Positions 1 to 11,318 of a DNA stretch of 64,000 nucleotides are shown one piece after another. Within the stretch, counting starts at the first letter, position 1; the number at the start of each line of letters is the position of its first letter. Location: contig OY743177.1 of assembly GCA_963555705.1 (NCBI GenBank), forward strand, positions 56,502,096 to 56,566,095, in the 5' to 3' direction. The translations under genes and the position numbers were made by a program. The DNA is from Ligustrum vulgare (lineage: Eukaryota; Streptophyta; Magnoliopsida; Lamiales; Oleaceae). A model generated the notes under the pieces. It saw only the letters and a list, made by a program, of their open reading frames with translations, was not told the origin of the DNA and did no database searches.

Positions 1-138
1 TTTTCAGTTCTTTATTCCTTGGTAATTTAGCATGATTAATCTCGAGCTATAGAGATTCAATTCTAACATGGGCTTATTATAAAGCTTGTCAATGAGTATT
101 TGGTCATGCTTACATATAGTTATAGCAGTTGACATATG
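1..138. other. AT-rich flank, no gene seen
   Basis: No supported coding sequence, RNA gene or repeat boundary is visible here. It is the left flank of the TRIM element and ends with the 5-bp target duplication ATATG. Confidence 0.5.
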
Positions 139-305
139 TGTTGGGACCATGAATATTTTAATTTTGCCCAATCCCAAGTCCAAACCCAGGCCCAAGTGAG
201 GTTCCAACCCAAAACCAATTGGTAATGGGTGGAGTAGCTCATTTGGGTTATATGGTGGTTTATTTCCTTCCTCACAACCGATGTGGGATAGTTTGCATCC
301 CAACA
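139..305 (-). repeat. TRIM 3' LTR (left copy)
   Basis: 167-bp terminal repeat, nearly identical to 587-753, bounded by TG...CA and flanked on the left by ATATG. Because the element is on the minus strand, this left copy is the 3' LTR. Confidence 0.9.
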
Positions 306-586
306 ATTCCTCCCTCAAACAAGGCCCACGAGGTACACCTAGTCCATCTGACCCTCCATCAAGATAAATCCCGTCAAATCTCCTCATACCCAAAGAGATC
401 ACCATTTACCGAGATAATCCACCATAGCCGCTGCACACTATGTTACCATGGATCTTTCCATCTCGTGAGAAACCACAGGAATTCTTCATCTTGAGGCTCA
501 TCATCTCGATTCATCTGTCATTGTTAGGAAGTCACATCCACTCGATCGTGCGTCTACCAGACAATCATTCCGGCTCTGATACCACT

Positions 587-753
587 TGTTGGGACCATGA
601 ATATTTTAATTTTGCCCAATCCCAAGTCCAAACCCAGGCCCAAGTGAGGTTCCAACCCAAAACCAATTGGTAATGGGTGGAGTAGCTCATTTGGGTTATA
701 TGGTAGTTTATTTCCTTTCTCACAACCGATGTGGGATAGTTTGCATCCCAACA
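587..753 (-). repeat. TRIM 5' LTR (right copy)
   Basis: 167-bp terminal repeat next to the tRNA-Met-type primer-binding site at about 574-586 and followed by the ATATG duplication. It is the 5' LTR of the minus-strand element. Confidence 0.9.
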
Positions 754-758
754 ATATG

Positions 759-1549
759 ATTAGTAACCCTTGCATTGGAAAAGGCCAGTCACCGTGGTAG
801 ACTGGTTAGCCTTGGATTTGCTTGTGAGTACAACCCTATTGGATCAGCTGAAGGTTATTTTACATAGCCTTTATAAATTGTGGTAGTTAGTCAAGTGCAG
901 ATTTGGATTGTGGAATGAACTTGAGATTAATGGCTAAAGTGAATAAAATGAGAGACAAAAAGGAACCTAAATTTTTAGTTAAAGGAAAACCCATTGATGG
1001 ATGAATCAAATAATTGTTTCTTTTAGAGGAATTTAGAATGAGAAACAATGCAGGGTTTGAGAGATTTCTTGGTTTCTTCCTCTATTTTCAAAAGGGAGAC
1101 TTGAATTTGAGTTATGTGGTGTCTGGTTATAAAAACAGGTGTTGTGTTTGTTAAATATCTATTGCATGAGTGTGCTATCTTTCATATATTTTCCCTTTTC
1201 TTTGAGTAGAGAGATGGCACTGGCGATTTTGATTAGACATTAGTCCTTTCTCGCATGTAGCTTCTTTTCCGTTATCTTGAGAAGCATAAGCACCGAAAAC
1301 TTCTATTTTAGTATATCCTAGTTATTTTCCGTTTTTCAATTGGTTTAGGGTTTTTGTTTCAAATCATCCCTCATTATTCCCTTCCACTTCAAAACTCGAC
1401 CTCGAGTTGTCACCTTGATATAATGGAAAAATTCCCCAGAACTCCTTTATATCGAAGGAAAACTCACTTCCCGAATTTGTAGAAGTCATGAAACATTTCC
1501 TTTCCACTTTAGAAGCTTTCTAGAAACTCCTTGTTGGTGCAATCTTCTT
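759..1549. other. Intergenic, no gene recognised
   Basis: AT-rich sequence with no ORF or repeat that I can support. The part after about 1380 includes the minus-strand reading GAGTTTTGAAGTG and a TCGACCTCGAG block like that near the polypurine tracts of elements A-D. It could therefore be the worn 3' side of the gypsy remnant to its right, but this is not demonstrable by eye. Confidence 0.35.
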
Positions 1550-2010
1550 TTTAGTTTTTATCATTCCACTTAAAATTTTAGATGTTCTCTCGACCCTATG
1601 CACAACATTCACATAAAGTTGTCACTGTCTGCCCATTAGTGTATGACATGCCTCAATCTCAACAACATCACAAATAACTCTAGATTTAAAAATTGTCTCC
1701 ATGTACAAAGTACCTCACAAATTCGAGTCACCTGAATATACGAAGTTTCTTAATCCAACCAGTATGATAAGGAGCTGGATGTGATTCGATTGGAGTTAAA
1801 CTCCAAATAACATCATTGAATCGACAATTTGTTTGAGAGGTCTTCCTACGTTAAGTCAACTCTTCCTACTTGTGCAATCATATGATTTTTTGAACAATAC
1901 ACACAAGTTGTCCTTGTTTTTCACCACACACTTTATCAATCTATTCTTCCTTTTCCCTCATCTCGGACGCATTCCTGATCTCCATCCTCTTTAGTAACTG
2001 TATCCACCAC
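1550..2010 (-). pseudogene. Decayed Ty3/gypsy retropepsin-region remnant
   Basis: Translated on the minus strand, short blocks match the protease part of gypsy polyproteins: HPAPYHTGWIKK near 1750-1800, and ICDVVEIEACHTLMGRQ near 1600-1660. The second block is the counterpart of CDVVPMHVGHILLGRPW in the intact protein of element B in this window. The blocks lie in different frames with stops and indels between them, so the copy is dead. No LTRs could be assigned. The spacing and order of the two blocks agree with the family, which is the main support. Upstream zinc knuckle and downstream reverse transcriptase are not recognisable. Confidence 0.55.
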
Positions 2011-2416
2011 ATATACTGATCTTCGTTAATCATTATGCCCATTGTTTCCTTCATTATTTCCAACAAGTTGTAACATCAATTGATGGATCTCTCCAATCTG
2101 AATAGCAAAACTGTCAATTGCTTATTTTGGGTGTCAAAATTTGCACCAGTAATTGGTACATCACCCACATATATAAAGCAAGAATATAGAGACGGAAAAT
2201 TGTTCTTCAATACCATCGACACGGGACGAAAATGTGAATAAAAATAATTGAATCTTGTTCGTAACATACGAACGAGTGTTACTCGAATATTGCTCGAACG
2301 GACCTGATAATTTTCTAGAATCTACTAAAAAACGGGAATATATTATAATCCTCCAATAAACGCGAAAACTAAAATATTATTAATCGATAAAATCGTATTC
2401 CTACTTTCGAACCATT

Positions 2417-2464
2417 AACATGTATTTACTGAGCTGAAACAACATGTATTTACTGAGCTGAAAC
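2417..2464. repeat. 24-bp tandem duplication
   Basis: The unit AACATGTATTTACTGAGCTG plus AAAC occurs twice head to tail without mismatch (2417-2440 and 2441-2464). It looks like a recent local slippage event in otherwise unannotated DNA. Confidence 0.85.
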
Positions 2465-5050
2465 AAATTCTAGTTAAAACAAAAATATAATTAAAACTAA
2501 ACATGTCTAATTAAACTAGAAAACTATAAAACAATTCTGACTATGATACTATAAAACAGATTTGAAAATAAATAAATTAAAATTTGACTAAATTATCCCT
2601 AAACTAAATCAGAACATAAAAACGTTAAAATAGACCCCTAAATGATGGGATTTGCTCCCAAAAGTTAGATAAGTCATTCGACAAAAATGTGCAGAATAAA
2701 AAATGCTTTAGGATTGTACTTACTCAATTAAATCAGACACTCGATCTGAAAGTTATGCGCATTTCCGTAAATCCTTCTTAGTTTCCTGTTTTTAGGTTGG
2801 TTAAGGTTTTTCTCTTCTAATCGTCCTGCATTACATGGGGACCACATGGATGTTCATGTAGGACCATACCATATGCAACTCTCATAAGATGTCACGTGGG
2901 ATTCAATGACCACATAAGATCACTGTTGAATGTACCAACCAAAGGATCACACTTACTATTAAATGTACCAATTGGCTCATGTAGGATTGACCACCTGAGG
3001 AAAAAGTTTCACCTCAAGGTGTCACAACCCTCTCAAATGAGGGCCAACCATGGGATTGACATTACCATTAGATGTACTAGTAGGGTCGATGGCCTAAGGT
3101 TCGACGGTTTGCCTCATGTCCCAACGACTTGAATGTGTTAGCAGGTATCCCATGTTTATCCTTGGTTTGTCAATTTGATGGACGAAGGAACATAGGATGA
3201 TCATGTTGTTTTGACCCAAATTATTTGTTTCAGGTCAAGGTGGAATAGCCCATTAGGGTTTTGTGAGATGGGCCGAGAAGGAAGAGGAATAAACCAAGAA
3301 GGCGTCGCATAGGAATTCAACCAAGAGATCGACCACTATACAATAGGGCGATCGCGCAGTTGCACGTTTGTAAAACAGAGGCGTTTTGAAGATTACCAAG
3401 CGAAGTGATCGCTTTGATGAATTTTTGGTGATTTTCTTTCCTTATTTTGTTGATTCCACTTCAATAAGAAAACCTTTTGGGACAGGAATTCTGCACAATT
3501 TTGGGGTTGTCTTTACCTACAAATATGTGTGTTAAGGAGACAATTATAGTGTGCAATATATGTGACCAAAAGGAGAAGATTGTGAGCTTTATCTTTGTAG
3601 TTTTGTTAGACTATTTGTGGTGTGATTCAAGGGGTAGAAACTTGTGTCTAGTAGAAGTTCAATTTTAGTATTTTCTCTATAGTATGTAGGTTGGGTTGAT
3701 GAGTAAAATGCTATATAATTGTAAAAATTTATTATATATAGTGGAAAAGGTTTTGATCGTCCAAATTTTGCGTCGTTGTTTTATTTCATGTTTGCTCAAT
3801 TATTTCTTAAATATGAAAAGTTTCTGTGGGATTAAGTTGAGAGGGATTTGGTGTTAAATTCCCAACAGATCCAAATGTCTTGAGAAGACAATAATTTATT
3901 TGATCCCTAAGAGTAAGAACTATCGTGGTGGTAGTGAGTTCTCAAAAGGGAAAAAGTTTCTAAAACTATTTTACTTCACTATAAACATTTTCCCAATAAA
4001 GAAAATTTAACAGAAAACCAGACATCCTTAAGAGAGCTAAGAAGGGGTATGATAAGCAAATACCACATAATGGCTACAAAAGTTACAAAATCAAAGATAT
4101 GACGGTAACAAGAAAGTCTAATAATGCTAACTTGTTTAATGGTTGAAAGGTTAAGAATACTGCTAACTCAAATCTCATGTAAATATTCCAACTAAAACAT
4201 TGTCCATTTATTTCACATCCGCTTAATTTCGATATATACCTTGAGCGTCGAAGTGTCAGATTATTTCTCCATGATAGTCAGAAATGAAATTGCTACAAGA
4301 TAAATGAAGGACCACGAACCAAGGCACATCAATACTTGAACTGAACACCACGCTTGAAATCTAAAAATAAATGAAAGGCTCAAACACGATACAAAAAAGT
4401 TGTGATAAAAGTACATTTAATCCCTCTCGATCGAGATACATAAAGACTATAATTCAAATAGCCTCCAAACCAAATATTCAAAAAGCACAATGAACATCCG
4501 GAAGAGGAACTATGAACAAATGAAAAAATTGAGTTTAATCTTTAATTTGGAGGTAAGAGATGTTTTTAATATATATTTTTAATGTGTTTTTCTATTCAAC
4601 ACACCTTTATATATATAAATTAGCAAGTTTTATGCACAAATGGGTGCAAAAACAAGGTGAAAAGGCTCCAAAACACTTTAAAAATGCACCAGAAATTCAA
4701 AACTCAACGGTTAGAATTTTTTATTTGGGTGGCCCCCAGTACATAGTGAGGAGGCCGCCTAGCACAAAATGAGGTAGTCACATAGGGCAATTTTTTGGTC
4801 AGGAAATATTTTTTCATTTTCTTCCTTCAGGAATTTTCCACTTGCTTAATATTTTATCATCAATGTATAATTACTTCAGACCACTTCTCAATATATATTT
4901 TAATAATATTATTGGAAAAATATTTCCTACACGAAGTACAAATGGTCCAGTACTAATGTACTATAAGCATTTATTTGAACCCCATTATAATTTCATATAT
5001 CTTTCTCTTTCTTACTTTGAATCATATATTCTTTGTTATGGTATAAACCC
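2465..5050. other. Intergenic, no supported gene
   Basis: Only short, non-conserved open frames are present. A region at about 3230-3480 with direct GATCGACC/GCGATCGCGC-type motifs has the look of LTR or other repeat debris, but I found no matching terminal repeat, primer site or coding block. From about 3480 to 5050 it is AT-rich with no structure that I can name. Confidence 0.4.
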
Positions 5051-5577
5051 CATAATTAATGAAGAAAAATAAGTTTTATTCTCAAAACTCAACATTTACA
5101 TAAATGAAACCTTAAAGTTTTTTACAAGTATCAAAACTTGTAAAAATTACTAACAAACTGTAAAACAAAATACAGACTAAAAAATATATATTCTAACTCT
5201 TTTCCCTCAAACTAAATCTTGTAGATCACAAAATTTTTGGTAAACGAATGGATCTCACACGAAGGAGAAAAGCCAGAGAAACTTCTAGAGAGCAGGAGAG
5301 AAAAGAGGCATACAAATGAATATGCAACTCTAATATGAACTTTAGGGTCTGTATATAATGCGAATCTAGTGGCCAGGATACTCCATTTTGGTTAGATCCA
5401 ACAGCCTAAAATGATTTTAGTTATAACAACTAGCAGCGTTTTGGTAAATGTGCTTTATTTCTAGGTTTTGGTCTTTAAGGTAAAGGTCAGTGTATTGGGC
5501 CATCTTCATCTTCGGTTTGGGCCTAGCCGTTAGACTTCGTTTTGGGCTTCAACTTGGGCTGATGTTTGGTCCAATCA
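5050..5577 (-). repeat. 3' LTR of minus-strand copia remnant (approximate)
   Basis: On the minus strand a purine-rich tract (AAGTTGGAGATTTGTAGAG, about 5578-5597) is followed by sequence starting TGATTGGACC. This is the polypurine-tract/LTR junction expected downstream of the copia reverse transcriptase and RNase H fragments at 5982-8340. The first ~190 nt of this LTR are repeated, diverged, at 8350-8399 joined to 10179-10290. A TATA-like stretch lies at about 5350-5360. The left boundary is a guess. Confidence 0.5.
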
Positions 5578-5981
5578 TCTCTACAAATCTCCAACTTAAT
5601 TGGATCATCATCGTCTACAAAATAAAACACAACAAGTATCAACATTTCAACTAAATTTAAAAATTGGTATAACTTTAGTTCCAACATGTACACGATTTAG
5701 TTGTGTAGGAATTTTAACTATTTTCACCATTTCTTTATCAATGACATCTCTGATAAAATGAAACTTGACATCTATATTTTTTGACCTATTACGAAAATTG
5801 GATTTCTGCTAAAGTATAATGCACTCTAACTATTAGTGCATGTATTCATTCCATTTTCATCAACATACCTCAATTCTTCTAACGTACCTGTAAGTCAAAT
5901 AAATTCTTTTATAGCATCAGTAGCTGCAATGTATTCAACTTCTATTGAAGATAAAGCAACAATTTTTTGTAGTAGAGATTT

Positions 5982-6475
5982 TCAACTAATGCAAGTCCCA
6001 TTTAATACAAAAAAAAAAAAGTAAGCAGAAGTAGTTCTTCTATTATTCGAATTTCTAGCAAAATCAGAGTCAACAAAACCTTTGAGTTTTAATCCATCAT
6101 TTTGTTTTTCAAACACAAGATTCGAATTTAAAGTTCCTTTGAAATATTTAAGCAATGATTTCATGGCTTCCCAGTGTGTTTCACATTGCTTGCTCATAAA
6201 TTTGCTTAAAACACTAATTGTAAAGACTACGTCAGGTTTGGCACAAACCATTTAATATATGACAGACCAACAGCGTTTGATAAAGGTACAAATTTCATCA
6301 TAAAATTTTCATCTTTAGAATTTGGGCTTTGATCAACCGATAGTTTAAAATGTCTTGGAAGAGGCGGAGTTACATGTTTTGCTTCAAGAAGGTTAAATCT
6401 TTTCAAAACTTTTTCAATATAATTCTTTTGATTTAAGAATGGTCTTCCCTCATTCCGATCTCGATGAATATCCAT
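5982..6475 (-). pseudogene. Copia RT C-terminal part and RNase H fragment
   Basis: Two overlapping frames (6475-6227 and 6251-5982) continue pol. The first has the block HRDRNEGRPFLNQKNYIEKV, matching the post-catalytic part of copia reverse transcriptase; the second contains KPDVVFTISVLSKFMS and the RNase H start GFVDSDFARN. A frameshift between them and an A-rich run at 6008-6020 end the frame. Confidence 0.85.
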
Positions 6476-6573
6476 CCCTAGAATTTTTCTTGCACACCCT
6501 AAATCTTTTATTTCAAATTCTGATTTTAATTTTTATTTAAGACAAGCTATTTCATGCATATTATGTCCAATAA

Positions 6574-7177
6574 TTAACATGTCATCCACATAAAGAAGTA
6601 AATACATAAATCAGATTTTTCATTTTTGAAGTAAAAGCAGGGATCATATTGGCTTTTCTGAAAATTTAAGCTTTGTATATAAGAGTCGAATCTCTTAAAC
6701 CATTGTCCAGGTACTTGGTTCAAGTCACATAGAGATTTTTGAAGCAAAGACGAAAAGTTCTTTTTACTTTTCAGTTCAAAACCTTTTGGTTGTGACATGT
6801 AAATAATTTCATCCAACGAACCATACAAGAAGGTAGTTTTAACATCAATTTGTTGATGTTCAAGATCAAATTGAGCTATTAAAGCAAATAAAGTTCTTAC
6901 AAAGTTTTATTTAACAACATGGGAAAATATTTCAATATAATCAATTTCCTCCTTTTGAGAGAAGCCCTTAGCTACAAGTCTAGCCTTGTATATAAGATTC
7001 CCTCCATTTATTTTTTATTTTGAAAATCCATTTACAGTCAATAACCCTTTTATTTAAAGGTTTTTCCACTAAGGTCCAAGATTTGTTTTTTATTAATGAA
7101 TTCATTTCATCTTGTATGGCTGCAAGACAATTCAGATTCTTTAGAAGAAACAACTTCTTCAAAAGAAATGTGTTCAA
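6574..7177 (-). pseudogene. Copia reverse transcriptase fragments
   Basis: Two open pieces (7177-6980 and 6828-6574) carry the N-terminal and palm-proximal parts of a Ty1/copia reverse transcriptase, including CKWIFKIK and QPKGFE. The catalytic YVDDM-type segment near 6580 is degraded (FFMWMTC). Stops and indels between the pieces exclude function. Confidence 0.85.
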
Positions 7178-8349
7178 AAATTAATAAATCAGTCAAGGTA
7201 AGTACAAAAATGAAGTGAGAATCATCAAATCTTAAAGGAGATCTAATATTTCTACTAATTCTATCTCTGGCCAGTTGATAATCACTAAGATCAATCTCAG
7301 ATTCACCAGATCCATTTTGAGATTATGGTACAATGTTAGAATTGAGTGAGTGTTGGAATTGCTATACTTGAATTTGAGTATCATTTTGATTTTCATCAAG
7401 ACTCAATTCAATAGTAATAAAAAAAAAATCACAAAAAGGATCGGAAGATTTTTTTGTTTTGCATGAAAAAATATTTTCATTACAAATGAAAGATCTACTT
7501 ATTATGACTTTAAACAATGAAAGATCTACTTATTATGACTTTAAAAACTCTTTGTTCTTTTACCCATAGTCTATAATCATTTACTTATTCCTCGTACCTA
7601 ATAAAAACACATTTAAAGACATGGGGTCAAGTTTGACTTCAATTTGATGTGCAATTGCGTACATCCAAAGACTCTAAGATGGAAAAAGTCAGGTAATGCA
7701 ATGCACCTTCCCAAATTTGGTCGGGTATATAGTAATTTACAGCACTGCAGGGAACTTATTTATTAAATATGAAGCTTTCTTTATAGCTTCTCCCCAAAAG
7801 TTGGAATATCAGAATCAATTAACTTGCACCTAGTTCTTTCAAGTAAAGCGTGATTCATTCTTTCAGAAATCTCGTTTTGCTATCATGTCCCTTAAAATAC
7901 CATGATTTTTGCAAAAAGTTTCAAACTTTATATTTTAGATTTCTAAACTATTATCTGGCCTAATTGTTTTAACCCTTTTATCTTTTAAATTTCCAATTAG
8001 GACAATCCATTTTTCAAAGGCTGAAACATTTTCATCTTTGTAGTTCAAGATTGAATCCAACACTTCCTAAAATGATCTTCAACATGTTATCAGTAAAAAG
8101 CTAGAGATAGTATTTACAAGTGCATGCCCTATAAATCAACATGGATATATTCTAGAATATGTGTGTGTTTTTGAATCCTTTTATCATTTCTATTGTTTTC
8201 CAAGCATACATTCTTCACAAAAAGATAATTTTTGGAAAATATCTTTTTCAAGAAAACCTTCTTTTTAAAGAAGTTTTAAAACCATTTTCCCCAAAGTGAC
8301 CTATTGTTTTATGCCAAAGGTCAGAATTCTCTTTAAAAACACTTTCAAT

Positions 8350-8399
8350 AGTTAAGATTCTGTAAATGTGCTTTAGTCCGTATGTGGTCTTTGAGATAA
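8350..8399 (-). repeat. Copia LTR fragment, left of the Mutator-like insertion
   Basis: The text around TAAATGTGCTTTA and GGTCTTTGAGATAA aligns with the LTR at 5430-5480. It continues across the 8400-10178 insertion into 10179-10290, so this was one LTR copy before the insertion. Confidence 0.7.
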
Positions 8400-10178
8400 G
8401 GGAAAAATACATAAATGAGGTATTTTAAAATACAAATTTCAAAAATGAGGTCAAACTTCTATAATTTCAAAAATCAGGTTTTTATTAGAATTAATCAATT
8501 TAATTAAAGAAATAAAAATATTTTAATAAATAAATATATTAAGGTCACACTATTATATAATTTCAAGTCACAAAGGACTAATACTTTTAGGTCACAAGTC
8601 AAAAGTTTAAGGTCACTAATATTTTAATAAATAAATATATTAAGGTCACAACATTATATAATTTCAAGTCACAAAGGACTAATACTTTTAGGTCACAAGT
8701 CAAAATTTTAAGGTCACTAACTTATTTTTAGGTCACAAATCTTTTAAGTGCAAATTACCAAATTTAGGTTACAATTATTTGATTTCTAGATCACAACTTA
8801 TCAATTATTAGGTCACACAATCTTTTAAGTCACATTTATCATATTTTTAGGTCAAAACATCATACAAGCACAAGACCTGCAACCACCACCTGTAAACGCC
8901 AACATCCCGCCACCATTTATAAGGTCACAAGAAAAAATTATAGGTAACAGTTCATCATCAAGGTTATCGCCACCGCCACCACCACCACAATGGTTTCAAC
9001 GCCATCGTCACCATAGTGATTTCTTTAGGTCACATATTATGTGAGAGGTCACGTTCCAAGCATTCAACGTCTCAAACATTCGCCACCTGTCACCGCCACC
9101 GTGCCACATGAATATCACCACCTCCACTTGTTGTCTGCACTACCACCGCCCAAGTCACAATAAATAACACAATCAACAACTGCAACCACTAGCGTCTCAC
9201 CACCACCACCACCACAGCCACGGTGCCTGTGAATATCACCCCCGCCTCTCCACCACGGCCTCCACCACCACAACCAACAGCAAAACTGCATATCACATCC
9301 AAAATCCCAAAACCAAAATTCCACTCTCTCCAACAGCTACCTCATTCTCCAACAGCAAAACTACATACCACACAACCTATAACCAGAATCCCGCTACCTC
9401 CTGTCACCGCCGCACCCTCTTGCACCTCATCGCAACCGCCTGCACCCTCTTGCACCTCACCGCAACCGCCTGCACCCCACCATCACAGGTTCATCAGCAC
9501 AAATTAACAACCATAGATCTACCAGAATCCCACTCCCTCCTGTCACCGCCGCAACGCCTTGCACCCCACCGCACCCCACCATCACAAGTTCATCAGCACA
9601 AATTAACCAGCACAGATCTACCACCACCAATTCGGATCAACCACCATAAGGTGCTGCTGCGAAGGAGGTGCAACAATGATCGCCTCGACCGCAAGACAGT
9701 GTTGGCGGCGTGGAGTTATGAACAGAAATGGAAGAGATGGTCCCACTCCCTCCTGTCACCGCCGCACACCTGCCTGCACTCCACCATCACAGGTCAACCA
9801 CCACAGATCTACCACTACCAATTCGGATCAACAACCATAAGGTACTGTTGGTTGATGCGAGGGAGGCGCGAAAATGACCTCCTCGGCTTGGTGATGTCAC
9901 CGTCGCTGTGTGGTGGCCTGAAAAGAAGCGTTTGCGATTGATTGAAGAGAAGCTTTGGTGGTGGTGTGAGGAAATAGCGTGAGAATGAGGAGCGAGAGAA
10001 TGAGGAGAGTTTGAATTAGGGTTTGGAAATTATGGGTTGGAATAGATAATTAATTTAATTTTGTAATATTATTAATTAATTAATAAAATCTTAATGAAAT
10101 CTGAAAATTGAATAAATATATGTTTCACCTTATTCTTGAATTTGGATCTTTAAAAGTAGGGGTAGGTGTAATTTCCAC
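8400..10178. mobile_element. Mutator-like (MULE-type) non-autonomous element 1
   Basis: A perfect 9-bp duplication, TTGAGATAA, flanks the element (8391-8399 and 10179-10187). The ends form an imperfect inverted repeat over about 65 bp: GGGAAAAATACATAAATGAGG at left and, on the minus strand at right, GTGGAAATTACACC. The interior has an AT-rich left part with about a dozen AGGTCACA-type units (8540-9060), then a GC-rich part full of CCACCAC and CACCGCC runs (8890-9990). Proline-rich open frames in that part are low-complexity, and no transposase is seen. It sits inside a copia LTR, so it is younger than that element. Element 2 (42458-55342) has related ends and the same interior repeat in the opposite orientation. 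Confidence 0.85.
8540..9060. repeat. AGGTCACA-type interspersed short repeats
   Basis: The octamer AGGTCACA, or one-base variants, recurs about a dozen times at irregular spacing. Two longer blocks (about 8523-8605 and 8623-8710) are near-identical direct repeats of roughly 85-100 bp. The same octamer recurs as TGTGACCT inside Mutator-like element 2. Confidence 0.75.
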
Positions 10179-10290
10179 TTGAGATAAAGGCCAGTGTATA
10201 GGGCCGTCTTCATCTTGAGTTGTGCCTCGCAACTAGACTTTGTTTTGGACTTCAACTTGGGCTGATGTTTGGTTCAATTATCTCTACATT
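10179..10290 (-). repeat. Copia LTR fragment, right of the Mutator-like insertion
   Basis: It matches the LTR start at 5470-5577, including AGGCCAGTGTATAGGGCC. It is followed at 10281-10296 by sequence resembling the polypurine tract, not by unrelated flank. A 5' LTR should not have that tract outside it, which suggests unequal recombination or a tandem element. Confidence 0.65.
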
Positions 10291-10435
10291 CTCCAATATA
10301 TTTCTCTACCTCTTAACTTTGAACCACGTATTCTTCAAATAATCACAATTTCAAAATATATTATGTCAAATAATTATAATGGATCTCAAAAACATGCGCT
10401 AAATGAATCCTAATATACAGGTCACGTGTAGATAG

Positions 10436-11318
10436 TGACGAGATCCCAATCGGGGAATCTCAACAAATACGCGGAAACAACACAATTAAAACCCTAGGAA
10501 AGATCTAAATCAGATCAAACACGAGAATAAACAAGAACACGAGAAAATAAACGACGGAATTATATATAGATCGACGATAAAACCTTGACCCGAAAATCAC
10601 GACGCAATTAATGACGATGCGGATTGAAGAACCAAGATTGGTGAACGTCACAAGGGTTGTCAATTCTTTGATAAGTTCGTTGGGTGAACGCCACAAAGAT
10701 CGGATCTTTGATAAGTTCAAGAAAAAAGGGAATAACTCAACCTTTCAATTTGGAGAACCCTCTCTCAATTAATCAAATAACTCAAAACTGTTCTTTACAA
10801 TCATGAAAAGGAATATAAATAAGAAAAATAACCTAGCCACTAATTGACTCAAAATAGAATTCTAATTAAGCTAAAATACTAAAATAGGCAAATAACTTAA
10901 AAATCAAAAAGGAAATAAAATAATTAAAATCCCGCAAAATCTGGCCGCTACTCAGTTACAGCCGTGAAGAAATTTGTTACGGCCATAAAGGCCTCTAGCT
11001 TGGATGTTACGGTCGTAAGGCCGGAAGTTACGGCCGTAAGCCTTGTTCTGCTGAAATTCTTCTTTTTTTCTCGAGACTTGGTTACGGCCATGATAGTAAG
11101 AGTTACGGCCGTGATAGTAAGAGTTACGGCCGTGAAGGTCCTCCATTACGACCGTAATGGCTTTTCTGCACAAATAACTTCGATCCCTTGACTCGGCTTG
11201 ATCCGTCCCTCTTCTCGGCTCGACCCCAACATCGAACTTGCTCCGTTTTGCACATAGATCACCGTCATATTGCCGATGGCTCGACTTCGCCCTTCGATGT
11301 CTGGTCCAGATCATATCA
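10436..11318 (-). repeat. Element A 3' LTR (left copy)
   Basis: 883-bp LTR related to 13744-14596. It contains about eight ACGGCCGT-type palindromes between 10950 and 11165, toward the right side, which is the U3 side on the minus strand. Confidence 0.85.

Larger units (their letters stand above)
139..753 (-). mobile_element. Complete TRIM (terminal-repeat retrotransposon in miniature)
   Basis: Two nearly identical 167-bp direct repeats (139-305 and 587-753) begin TGTTGGGA and end TCCCAACA, and enclose about 280 bp without coding capacity. The orientation is minus. The sequence just inside the right repeat is GGCTCTGATACCA on the plus strand, so the minus strand reads TGGTATCAGAGCC, a primer-binding site for initiator tRNA-Met. 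A purine run (minus strand GAGGGAGGAAT) abuts the left repeat as polypurine tract. ATATG lies immediately on both sides (134-138 and 754-758) as a 5-bp target duplication. With no gag or pol it is non-autonomous. Ends, primer site, purine tract and duplication are all seen directly; only the helper family is unknown. Confidence 0.93.
5578..8349 (-). mobile_element. Decayed Ty1/copia element, integrase to RNase H
   Basis: Minus-strand fragments in the order of a copia pol gene. The integrase core lies at about 7870-8050 (a block reading NLKDKRVKTIRPDN). The reverse transcriptase fragments are 6980-7177 (WTLVEKP, VIDCKWIFKIK) and 6574-6828 (YGSLDEIIYMSQPKGFE). The end of RT and RNase H lie at 6227-6475 and 5982-6251 (FVDSDFARN). 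Multiple frameshifts and stops separate them; gag, protease and primer-binding site are missing. The residues closely resemble those of copia element E (56153-62511), so both belong to one lineage, this copy being older. Confidence 0.85.

Noticed and set aside
576..590. tRNA-like words GCTCTGATACCA at several places (576, 13732, 46733, 52808, 54298)
   Set aside because: They are primer-binding sites next to LTRs, not tRNA genes; no cloverleaf surrounds them.
3477..3668. 63-codon open frame
   Set aside because: No homology that I can recognise, no start context or exon structure; expected by chance in this length of DNA.
9223..9941. Two overlapping proline/threonine-rich open frames inside Mutator-like element 1
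   Set aside because: Their composition comes from CCACCAC and CACCGCC simple repeats. They show no domain, and open frames of this kind also occur on the opposite strand.
10950..11165. CRISPR-like appearance of the repeated palindromes
   Set aside because: Spacing is irregular (about 10-55 bp), the repeats are only 12 bp and imperfect, they lie in plant LTRs and no cas genes exist. This is a eukaryotic repeat.
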